From: Candidatus Auribacterota bacterium
GTDB lineage: Bacteria > Auribacterota > JAFGBW01 > JAFGJP01
Assembly: GCA_016929035.1 (NCBI GenBank)
Contig: JAFGJP010000196.1
Coordinates: 1-8,718 of the forward strand
Length of the DNA: 8,718 bases
Direction: 5' to 3'
The translations under genes and the position numbers were made by a program. Under the pieces are notes generated by a model. That model worked only from the letters and a program-made list of their open reading frames with translations. It had not been told where the DNA came from and ran no database searches. Each line of letters opens with the position of its first letter. Position 1 is the first letter of the stretch. Shown here piece by piece: positions 1 to 6,208 of this stretch.

Positions 1-1
1 A

Positions 2-1132
2 AAAGAACAGCTGGACATCATCGGAGAGATCCCTGATGAACGGCGAATAGCCGAAAGCTATTCGCGGGGGGAAATGGCTGTTGATAAGTTTCCTGAAATA
101 AAAAAGTTGTTTGAAGTCTTAGCTGATAAGATACTGACTTTAGCTCAAGGAGAAAAAAAGATACCGAAATCCGTTAAAAAAGAAGCGTTTTCCGGCGAAA
201 AAATTCCTGAGAAAGCCAAAAAGTATGGTGCTTCTGGTGCTAAAAAGCCAAAAGAACTGGTGGTCATCAGCGGAAAGGGCGGCACCGGCAAAACGTCTCT
301 CACCGCCTGTTTTGTTGCTCTGGCAAAGGACAGTGTCATTTCTGACTGCGATGTGGACGCGGCAGATCTCCATCTCGTATTATCACCCCGGATAAAAGAA
401 AGGGGATTTTTCAGCGGCGGAGTAGAAGCTGAAATAGATCAGGACAGGTGTACCCAGTGCGGCAAATGTAAGGATGCCTGCCGGTTTTCCGCTGTTGAGG
501 TCTATGAAGAACAAGGGAAAAACAAGTACAGGATCGATAAGCTGGCCTGTGAAGGTTGCGGGGTCTGCGAACTCGTCTGTGACTATGATGCTGTGAGGAC
601 AAAGCCGGCGGTAAATGGGGAATGGTTTATGTCTGACACACGGCACGGGCCGATGAGCCATGCCAAGCTGGGTGTGGCAGAAGAGAATTCCGGAAGACTG
701 GTGACTCTGGTGCGGGATAAAGCTGCTCTCCTTGCCGGTGAGAGTAAAAGAAAAAGAGCCATAATGGATGGTGCTCCGGGGACCGGGTGCCCGGTCATCT
801 CTTCCCTTTCAGGGGTTGATTACGCCCTGGCTGTCACTGAACCGACTGTTTCCGGCGCGCATGATCTTGAAAGGATATTGAAGGTTATCAATCATTTTGG
901 CGTAAGATCCGGTGTTGTGGTCAACAAGTTTGATCTCAATGAGGAAATGACGCAGAATATAAAGGAACTGGCAGGACGCTATCATTCAGAATTTATCGGG
1001 ATCATTCCTTATGGAAAGGAAATCACAGAAGCCCAAATGCAGAAATTATCGGTGGTCGAATATACAGATACTCCTTTAACGGAAAGCATCAAGGAGATAT
1101 GGAAAAAAATCGATAAGATTATTCAGTCTTGA
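2..1132 (+). CDS. Tandem MinD/Mrp-type P-loop ATPase with inserted 2[4Fe-4S] ferredoxin (5' partial)
   Basis: The frame is open to the left edge. Its first ~45 residues (IPDERRIAESYSRG then FPEIKKLF) match the usual C-terminus of a MinD-type ATPase. A Lys/Glu/Ala-rich linker follows, then a complete second ATPase. Counting from the ATG at 74, the deviant Walker A GKGGTGKT is at 67-74, the switch I region DCDVD at 91-95 and the switch II region DGAPGTGCP at 232-240. A bacterial-type ferredoxin insert has Cys 126/129/132/136 and 159/162/165/169. This family is soluble and is thought to load or move Fe-S or metal cofactors; the real substrate is unknown. The ATG at 74 is probably internal, because conserved family sequence lies upstream of it and no ATG occurs in the linker. 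Alternatively two separate genes were joined by a lost stop. The gene overlaps or abuts the adenosyltransferase gene. Confidence 0.85.
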   Translation, partial: KEQLDIIGEIPDERRIAESYSRGEMAVDKFPEIKKLFEVLADKILTLAQGEKKIPKSVKKEAFSGEKIPEKAKKYGASGAKKPKELVVISGKGGTGKTSLTACFVALAKDSVISDCDVDAADLHLVLSPRIKERGFFSGGVEAEIDQDRCTQCGKCKDACRFSAVEVYEEQGKNKYRIDKLACEGCGVCELVCDYDAVRTKPAVNGEWFMSDTRHGPMSHAKLGVAEENSGRLVTLVRDKAALLAGESKRKRAIMDGAPGTGCPVISSLSGVDYALAVTEPTVSGAHDLERILKVINHFGVRSGVVVNKFDLNEEMTQNIKELAGRYHSEFIGIIPYGKEITEAQMQKLSVVEYTDTPLTESIKEIWKKIDKIIQS

Positions 1133-1140
1133 TTAAAACT

Positions 1141-1740
1141 ATGAAAACCAAAAAGCAAAGTGTTGTTACAAAAAAAGGAGATAAGGGGTACACTTTCTCT
1201 TATGCCGGAATCAAAATGAGCAAAGATGATCTCAGGCTCGAAACCGTGGGGACAATGGATGAGCTCAGTTCTTTTTTAGGCATGGCCAAAAATCTGGTGG
1301 AGGATACAAAAGGAAAAAAGATTTTAGAAAAAATCCAGAATGACCTGTTTATCGCGGGAAGCCGGGTTTTTCAAGCGGGATCCCGTAATCCAGAAAAAAA
1401 GGCGCTTTTTCAGCCTATAGCGTTTTTAGAAAACGAGATAAAAAATATAGAAAAGCAGTTTACAGTGAAAGGTTTTGTATTGCCGGGAGACAGCTTGGTT
1501 TCTTCTGTTTTACACGTTGCCCGGACCGTTGCCAGGCGCCTTGAGCGCAGAGTCCTAACCCTGAAAAGAAAGAAAAAACTGAAAGACGATAATATAATTG
1601 TCTATTTGAACAGGCTTTCAGATCTGATATTTTTACTGGCTTGTTTATATGTTTCTGAAGGATTCCATAATCAAGGAGGAGGAAAGAATGAAAAAAAAGG
1701 CGGTAAAGACAGCTGGAAAAACTGGACAGAGCGCCAGTAG
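1141..1740 (+). CDS. PduO-type ATP:cob(I)alamin adenosyltransferase
   Basis: Transfers the 5'-deoxyadenosyl group of ATP to cob(I)alamin, making adenosylcobalamin in the cytoplasm; the family is a homotrimer. Family motifs in order, counted from the ATG at 1141: TKKGDKG at 10-16 (usual form TKTGDKG), SKDDLR then GTMDELSSFLG at 37-47, IQNDLF at 65-70, LPGD at 114-117, HVARTVARRLERR at 125-137, and YLNRLSDLIFLLA at 155-167. A TTG at 1129 (TTGA overlap with the previous stop) would add four residues; neither start has a clear Shine-Dalgarno, so translational coupling to the upstream gene is likely. The last ~17 residues are read through the start of ilvD and are low-complexity (Gly/Lys), so they are probably unstructured. 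No B12-dependent enzyme lies in the window, so its client is elsewhere. Names used for this family include pduO, cobO-like and mmaB. Confidence 0.9.
   Translation: MKTKKQSVVTKKGDKGYTFSYAGIKMSKDDLRLETVGTMDELSSFLGMAKNLVEDTKGKKILEKIQNDLFIAGSRVFQAGSRNPEKKALFQPIAFLENEIKNIEKQFTVKGFVLPGDSLVSSVLHVARTVARRLERRVLTLKRKKKLKDDNIIVYLNRLSDLIFLLACLYVSEGFHNQGGGKNEKKGGKDSWKNWTERQ
1673..1682 (+). promoter_or_regulatory. Strong Shine-Dalgarno of ilvD inside the upstream gene
   Basis: AAGGAGGAGG lies 5 bases before the ATG at 1688. It fixes the ilvD start there rather than at the in-frame ATG at 1649, which has no such site. It sits within the coding end of the adenosyltransferase gene. Confidence 0.8.
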
Positions 1741-3514
1741 ACATTCCCGTTTCGCGGCCGCTAAGTATTCTCACGCGGTTAATAAAGGCATCGTGAATGC
1801 CAGGAAGAAAGGAAGCCATATTTTTCGGGAAGGGCCGCACATGCTGCCCGGGGTTTCCCTGATGATTGCCGAAGGCGTGCTGAAAACCATAAAAGATCTG
1901 AAAAAGCCTTTTGTAACTATAATTAACTCTTACACCAATCAGATCCCCGGCCATGCTCATCTTGATCAATTAGGAGCTGTCCTGAAAAAAGAGCTGGAAA
2001 GACAGGGAGTCAATGTCTGGTACGCGAATATCGGTGGAGCTGTCGGCGACGGTATTGCCATGGGGCATTTCGGCATGAAGTATTCTTTGCCTTCCAGAGA
2101 GCTTATCGCCGATCAGATCGAGACGATCGTAGGCGCGCATCCGTGTGATGCCTGGATCGGGCTGGGTAACTGTGACAAAATAGTTCCGGCTATGTACAAC
2201 GCCATGGTCAGGATCAATATACCTGCCATCTATGTCAGCGGAGGACCGATGCTCAGCGGCAAAAAGAATACGGACCTGATCTCTGTTTTCGAAGGGGTGG
2301 GTCAATACAGTGCCGGTAAAATGAGCAAAAAAGGGCTGGAGCAGTTAACGGAAGCCGCCTGCCCGGGTTTTGGAAGCTGTGCCGGTATGTTTACAGCCAA
2401 CTCCATGAATTGCCTTGGCGAAGTCCTGGGATTTGCTCTGCCGGGAAACGGCACCATTCCGGCTACTCGCAGGATAAAAGGCAAAAAAAGGCAGTTTCAG
2501 CTGAACCCAGAAAGGGTGAAGCTTATCAAAAAAGCCGCTCAAAGAATCGTCTTCCTTATGAAAAAGAAAATAAGGCCTTTGGATATTCTGACCAAAGTAT
2601 CGCTGGACAATGCCTTTATACTGGATCTGGCCATGGGCGGTTCGACTAATACCGTTCTGCACCTTCTGGCTCTGGCACATGAAGCCGATATCGGTTATGA
2701 CTTAAAATCTCTAAACCAGCTGGCTCGCACAACGGCCAATGTCGTCAAGGTCTCCCCGTCCCGACCGGAGATACACATGGAAGATATTGACAGAGTCGGA
2801 GGTATAGGAGTGATCTTGCGGGCTGTTTATGAAGGCAAAAGATCAAGATTACAATTAAAAGCTAAAACTGTTTACGGGACATTGGGAGATTATGTTCTCA
2901 GGTCTCCCCGACCTGACGGCGAAGTCATCCGGACGGTCAAAAACGCCTTTTCCCCTGAAGGAGGACTGGCTGTTCTTTACGGTAATATTGCCAGAAGAGG
3001 GTCAGTCGTCAAAACGAGCGGTGTAGACGAAGACATGCTTGTTTTTAGCGGCAAAGCTTTGGTCTATAATTCCCAGGAGGATGCTTTAGATGCTATTTTG
3101 AAAAATAAAGTCAAAGACGGCCATGTTGTAGTCATTCGTTATGAAGGCCCGAAAGGCGGTCCAGGAATGCAGGAGATGCTTTCGCCGACCGCGGCTATCA
3201 AGGGAATGGGAATCAAGGCGGCTTTGATAACAGACGGTCGTTTTTCAGGAGGGACCCGGGGTCTCTGTATCGGGCACATATCTCCGGAAGCAGCCAGCGG
3301 CGGTGAGATCGGTTTAATCAGAAACGGTGATTTGATCGCGATAGATGTGAAGAAAAAGAAGATTAATCTTCAAGTTTCACAGAAAGAGTTAAGGGCGAGA
3401 AAAAAGAAAATGAAAAGTTTTAAATCAAAAGTAGCTGGAGGCTGGTTAGCACGATATACCAGGTTCGTGGAGAGTGCTGATAAAGGAGCGGTTTTATGTC
3501 TTCCTTCTGAATGA
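1688..3514 (+). CDS. ilvD: Dihydroxy-acid dehydratase (IlvD/Edd family)
   Basis: 608 residues, close to the ~616 of E. coli IlvD. It should dehydrate 2,3-dihydroxyisovalerate and 2,3-dihydroxy-3-methylvalerate to 2-oxo acids in valine/isoleucine synthesis. Visible motifs: NSYTNQIPGHAHL (80-92), GDGIAMGH (120-127), SLPSRELIAD (133-142), NCDK (161-164, Cys162 cluster ligand and metal-site Lys164), CPGFGSCAGMFTANSMNCL (225-243, Cys231 cluster ligand), AMGGSTNTVLHLLA (315-328), GGLAVLYGN (425-433), EGPKGGPGMQEML (486-498) and ITDGRFSGGT (514-523, Ser520 the family's proposed base). The Cys of [2Fe-2S] members in the PCN motif is Gly88 here (PGH), as in the oxygen-sensitive E. coli-type enzyme. 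The first ~75 residues differ from E. coli and are longer by about 40. The start is set by the AAGGAGG at 1673. No ilvB, ilvN or ilvC is nearby, so a related sugar-acid dehydratase role is possible but less likely. Confidence 0.9.
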   Translation: MKKKAVKTAGKTGQSASRHSRFAAAKYSHAVNKGIVNARKKGSHIFREGPHMLPGVSLMIAEGVLKTIKDLKKPFVTIINSYTNQIPGHAHLDQLGAVLKKELERQGVNVWYANIGGAVGDGIAMGHFGMKYSLPSRELIADQIETIVGAHPCDAWIGLGNCDKIVPAMYNAMVRINIPAIYVSGGPMLSGKKNTDLISVFEGVGQYSAGKMSKKGLEQLTEAACPGFGSCAGMFTANSMNCLGEVLGFALPGNGTIPATRRIKGKKRQFQLNPERVKLIKKAAQRIVFLMKKKIRPLDILTKVSLDNAFILDLAMGGSTNTVLHLLALAHEADIGYDLKSLNQLARTTANVVKVSPSRPEIHMEDIDRVGGIGVILRAVYEGKRSRLQLKAKTVYGTLGDYVLRSPRPDGEVIRTVKNAFSPEGGLAVLYGNIARRGSVVKTSGVDEDMLVFSGKALVYNSQEDALDAILKNKVKDGHVVVIRYEGPKGGPGMQEMLSPTAAIKGMGIKAALITDGRFSGGTRGLCIGHISPEAASGGEIGLIRNGDLIAIDVKKKKINLQVSQKELRARKKKMKSFKSKVAGGWLARYTRFVESADKGAVLCLPSE

Positions 3515-3531
3515 CAGCTAAAAGGATGCTT

Positions 3532-4476
3532 ATGAATAAAGTCGCATTGATTTACAGTGAAGATTTTAAAAAACTGGATTTTGGTTACGGCCATCCCATG
3601 AGAGGAGACCGTTATGAAAAAGCTTTAAGAGAATTTGAGAAGATGAATCTGATGGATAGACTTCTCATGGATAAGCCAGATGCCGTTTCAGAGGATATTC
3701 TTAATCTTTTTCACACTCCTGATTATATAAAAAAGGTTCAGGAGGTCAGTCGTACCGGAAGCGGGTCTTTTGGAGAAGAAGTGCCCGGATTCAAAGGTAT
3801 TTATGATATTGCTTTACTGAGTGTGAGTGCTTCTGTTACAGCGGCAGACCATATTGCGGGAAATGACTTATGCGATGTGGCTGTCAATATTTGCGGAGGC
3901 TGGCATCATGCGTTTGAAAATAAGGGGAGAGGATTTTGTATATTTAATGATATAGCTGTTGCTGCGAATTATCTGCTTAAGCGAAAAAATATAAAAAAAA
4001 TCATGATCGTTGATTATGACGCGCATCACGGGGACGGAACCCAGAGGGCTTTTTATAATTGTTCCAGTATTTATACGATTTCCTTTCACCAGGATCCATT
4101 AACGATGTATCCCTTTATCACCGGCTATGAAAAGGAGGCAGGGGAAGGGGCGGGAGAGGGGTTTAACAAAAATTTTTCTCTTTCCCCTTTGTGTGATGAT
4201 GATGAGTTTATTTCAAAATTTGATCAACTACGCCTGCTGATCAGAGATTTTGTCCCGGAAGTCCTTATTCTGCAAATGGGAGTGGACGGCTCCAGAGAAT
4301 GCAGGATATCCCATATGCAATTGACTCAAAGAGCTTATGATTATGCTTCAAAGCTTCTTATGAGTTTACAAAAAAAGTACAGATACAAAATTCTTGCTCT
4401 GGGTGGCGGAGGATTTGTCCACCCTATGCTGGGACAGAACTGGGGAGTACAGATCAGAAATTTTATCGAAGGATAA
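3532..4476 (+). CDS. AcuC/HDAC-like deacetylase family protein with altered active site
   Basis: Arginase/deacetylase-fold protein of the class I HDAC/AcuC group, 314 residues. Conserved: FGYGHPMRGDR (17-27), GGWHHA with the His dyad 125-126, GFCIFND (134-140), and DYDAHHGDGTQ (161-171) with metal ligands Asp163 and His165. Two key positions differ. In LQMGVDGSRECRIS (248-260) Cys257 stands where HDACs have the third zinc ligand, Asp (Asp258 of Aquifex HDLP). In GGGGF (291-295) Phe295 replaces the transition-state Tyr (Tyr297 of HDLP). Known relatives remove acyl groups from lysine, acetylpolyamines or acetyl-CoA synthetase; with these changes the activity cannot be assumed. ATGs occur at 3511 (ATGA overlap with the ilvD stop), 3526 and 3532. 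The last is chosen because AAGGA at 3522-3526 is correctly spaced and MNKVALIYSED is the family's normal N-terminus. Confidence 0.87.
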   Translation: MNKVALIYSEDFKKLDFGYGHPMRGDRYEKALREFEKMNLMDRLLMDKPDAVSEDILNLFHTPDYIKKVQEVSRTGSGSFGEEVPGFKGIYDIALLSVSASVTAADHIAGNDLCDVAVNICGGWHHAFENKGRGFCIFNDIAVAANYLLKRKNIKKIMIVDYDAHHGDGTQRAFYNCSSIYTISFHQDPLTMYPFITGYEKEAGEGAGEGFNKNFSLSPLCDDDEFISKFDQLRLLIRDFVPEVLILQMGVDGSRECRISHMQLTQRAYDYASKLLMSLQKKYRYKILALGGGGFVHPMLGQNWGVQIRNFIEG

Positions 4477-4493
4477 TGCCTGGTCGAAATAAA

Positions 4494-4502
4494 AAGGAGG
4501 AG
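4494..4502 (+). promoter_or_regulatory. Shine-Dalgarno of the ferredoxin/NifX-like gene
   Basis: AAGGAGGAG, with its AAGGAGG core four bases before the ATG at 4505. It supports that start in the 28-base gap after the HDAC-like gene. Confidence 0.75.
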
Positions 4503-4504
4503 AA

Positions 4505-5074
4505 ATGTTACATGTGAGCAAAAATAAATGTGTCGGCTGCGGAATTTGTGAAAGTCAGTGCCCGACAGGCGCTGTTTTTGTGGATAAGGCGATAGGGATT
4601 GCTGTCATCAATAAAGATGAATGCAAGCGATGTGAGATGTGTTTAGAAAATTGCCCTCAAAATGCCATAAGGGATATTACGGACGAACTGGTTATCGCTA
4701 TAGGAACAGATGACGGAAAGACAATAAAACCCGATAACCATTTCGGTATGTCTCAATATTTTCTTATATGGAAATACGCGAACGGCCGGCTGGATTTTAT
4801 CGAAAAAAGAGAAAATGTGAAATACCAGGAAGATGAAACGAAAATCCACGGTGACCCGGGAAAGGCTAAGGCAACGGCTTCCGCCTTAAAGGGAGTCGAT
4901 GTGCTGGTAGGGAAAATGATGGGGCCGAATATTGATCGGCTGAAGAATAAATTTGTTCCGGTGATTATCAGGGAACCACTCATCGAAGAAGCTAATAAGA
5001 TTATCAGGAATAGCATTAATGAGATAGTGGAAGAAAAAGAGAAGGGAGAAAGAAGGGGAATAATATTGACATAA
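4505..5074 (+). CDS. 2[4Fe-4S] ferredoxin fused to NifX/NafY-like FeMo-cofactor-binding-type domain
   Basis: Two parts. Residues 1-58 are a bacterial ferredoxin with CVGCGICESQCP (Cys 9/12/15/19) and CKRCEMCLENCP (Cys 40/43/46/50), binding two 4Fe-4S clusters. Residues 61-157 resemble the dinitrogenase iron-molybdenum cofactor domain (NifX, NafY, C-terminal NifB): IAIGTDDG, then HFG at 79-81 with FLIW, HGDPG at 115-119 and LKGVDVLVGKMMGPN. A charged helical tail follows (160-187). Members outside nitrogen-fixing organisms are common in anaerobes, usually beside ferredoxin-containing MinD ATPases, as here (first gene of the window); their cargo is unknown. Nothing in the window indicates nitrogen fixation. 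Expected to be cytoplasmic and to carry an Fe-S or heterometal cluster; that is inference. Confidence 0.88.
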   Translation: MLHVSKNKCVGCGICESQCPTGAVFVDKAIGIAVINKDECKRCEMCLENCPQNAIRDITDELVIAIGTDDGKTIKPDNHFGMSQYFLIWKYANGRLDFIEKRENVKYQEDETKIHGDPGKAKATASALKGVDVLVGKMMGPNIDRLKNKFVPVIIREPLIEEANKIIRNSINEIVEEKEKGERRGIILT

Positions 5075-5126
5075 AAATGATCATGGTAAAGGTTGTCAAG
5101 CAGTAAAGCAGAGTGATGTGGTTTGA

Positions 5127-5183
5127 TTAAAAAATATTTTTAAGAAGAGAGATATGATTGTTAAAAAATCTTTATAAAGAAGA
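5127..5183. repeat. Imperfect direct repeat in the intergenic region
   Basis: Two near-identical AT-rich copies of 22-23 bases lie at 5127-5148 and 5161-5183, starting 34 bases apart. Both begin TTAAAAAAT, continue with a T-rich core and end AAGAAGA. They differ at two core positions plus one inserted A. The first copy contains a palindrome (TTAAAAA, ATA, TTTTTAA) and the second contains CTTTATAAAG. This is the longest non-coding stretch in the window (5075-5208), so paired operator or activator sites for the downstream genes are possible. In AT-rich DNA the match could also be chance. Confidence 0.45.
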
Positions 5184-5208
5184 ATTTAAGAGGGCTTGAA
5201 AACAGTCA

Positions 5209-5589
5209 ATGGCCGATACATATAATGTTTTGATATTTACATGCTATGGAGGATGCGCTACAGGAGTCGCTGTTTCAAAAGCATGCATAAGGATATGGGA
5301 AGAAAATCCGGATAATGTAAAGATCGGATGTCTTCCTGCTGTTATAGTGCCGTGGAAGTTTAAGGAAATCGTAAAAAACTCAAAAATGCGTATTTTGATA
5401 GATGCTTGCGCCATTAAGTGCGGCAAGAAACTTTTTGAAAGAGAAGGAATGTCTGTTGATCGTTATATAGAGTTAACTTCGTTTCTCGGAGTCAGAAAAA
5501 AGAAAAAATTACCTGTGAGAGATCTGGAAGAAAGAATTTATTCAGTTATTCAAAAAGAGGTGCAGGCCCTTTTAAGCAGGGCCGGATAA
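5209..5589 (+). CDS. DGC-domain (putative zinc-binding) small protein
   Basis: 126 residues resembling the DGC family (PF08859), annotated as putative zinc-binding proteins of unknown function. Six cysteines: TCYGGC at 11-16 (Cys12, Cys16), Cys26, Cys41, and the signature region IDACAIKCGKKLFEREGM (64-81; Cys67, Cys71), followed by VDRYIELTSFLGV. The family motif Asp-Gly-Cys reads Asp-Ala-Cys here. The CxxxC pairs suit a metal or Fe-S site. No signal peptide or membrane segment is visible. It follows the 134-base gap with only a weak Shine-Dalgarno (AGAGGG, well upstream of the ATG) and precedes the thioredoxin/glutaredoxin gene by 22 bases. Family members often accompany NifX-like and MinD-type genes in anaerobes, which fits the neighbours; the biochemical role is unknown. 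Confidence 0.75.
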   Translation: MADTYNVLIFTCYGGCATGVAVSKACIRIWEENPDNVKIGCLPAVIVPWKFKEIVKNSKMRILIDACAIKCGKKLFEREGMSVDRYIELTSFLGVRKKKKLPVRDLEERIYSVIQKEVQALLSRAG

Positions 5590-5611
5590 TTCAAGAGAGG
5601 AAACAGATGTC

Positions 5612-6193
5612 ATGATTGAATGGATAAAAGATCACAGCCATCTTGAGCGAGTGCAGAAAAAAGACAAAGGGCTTTTCGTTCTGGCATTTTACGGAGACTT
5701 TTCGGCTAACGCAAAACGTGCTTTGGTAGAGCTTGAGAATTTCAGCAGAGAAAGTAAAGAGATTCCGGTTTTCATTGTTGACGTGGGAAAAGTGAAGGAC
5801 GTACACAAGCAGTTTGACGTCAAAAATGTCCCGACGGTTCTCATGATTCAGAACGGAAAAATCGCCAAGCGGATAGAAGGGATTGAAAGCGCGAGTTTTT
5901 ATAATCGCATTTTTTTCGGAATAAATTCCTTTTCGAAGAAAGGGGCCGGGAAGAAAGTTTCTCACAGAGTTGTTGTGTACAGCGGCCCGGGATGTCCTGC
6001 CTGCGGAACCGCTAAGGCTTATTTGCGAAAGTGTGGGATTGCTTTCAGGGAAATTGATATATCCCGAGATCAGCACGCAGCCGAAAAGTTAATCCAGCGC
6101 AGCGGGCAGATGGCTGTGCCGCAGATCGATATTGACGGGCATTTGGTAGTAGGATTTAACCAGGCAAAAATAGATCAACTTCTCGCAAATTGA
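5612..6193 (+). CDS. Thioredoxin-fold domain (no CXXC) fused to YruB-type glutaredoxin
   Basis: 193 residues with two redox folds. The N-terminal half (1-105) follows thioredoxin: LAFYGDFSANAKRALVELENF at 24-44, IPVFIVDVGK, and FDVKNVPTVLMIQNGK with cis-Pro74. The CGPC active site is replaced by SANA (31-34), so this half cannot do dithiol chemistry. The C-terminal half (119-193) is a glutaredoxin of the YruB group: VVVYSGPGCPAC with Cys128 and Cys131, IAFREIDISRD, then QMAVPQIDIDG with cis-Pro170, VVGFNQAKIDQLL. It should reduce disulfides or protein-mixed disulfides in the cytoplasm, with the first half perhaps a docking or chaperone-like module (inference). AAGAGAGG at 5593-5600 serves the ATG at 5612; the ATG at 5607 stops at once. 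Its place between the DGC gene and groES suggests protein or metal-site redox care. Confidence 0.88.
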   Translation: MIEWIKDHSHLERVQKKDKGLFVLAFYGDFSANAKRALVELENFSRESKEIPVFIVDVGKVKDVHKQFDVKNVPTVLMIQNGKIAKRIEGIESASFYNRIFFGINSFSKKGAGKKVSHRVVVYSGPGCPACGTAKAYLRKCGIAFREIDISRDQHAAEKLIQRSGQMAVPQIDIDGHLVVGFNQAKIDQLLAN

Positions 6194-6194
6194 A

Positions 6195-6201
6195 AAGGAG
6201 G
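6195..6201 (+). promoter_or_regulatory. Shine-Dalgarno of the groES-like gene
   Basis: AAGGAGG with a 7-base spacer to the ATG at 6209. It directly follows the stop of the redoxin gene, indicating co-translation on one message. Confidence 0.75.
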
Positions 6202-6208
6202 AAATGAT

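Noticed and set aside
74..76. ATG at 74 as the true start of the first gene
   Set aside because: Conserved MinD C-terminal sequence is encoded in frame before it and the frame is open to the edge; the G-run just before it is only two bases from the ATG, too close for a good ribosome site.
1460..1969. 169-codon open frame on the minus strand
   Set aside because: It lies antisense to two well-supported genes, shows no recognisable motif, and spans their junction.
5066..5071. TTGACA hexamer as a -35 promoter box
   Set aside because: A perfect hexamer, but no acceptable -10 sequence lies 15-19 bases downstream, and it is within the end of the NifX-like gene.
4505..5074. Nitrogen-fixation gene (nifX/nafY)
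   Set aside because: Only the domain family matches; no nitrogenase or nif cofactor genes are in the window, and such ferredoxin fusions are common in organisms that do not fix nitrogen.
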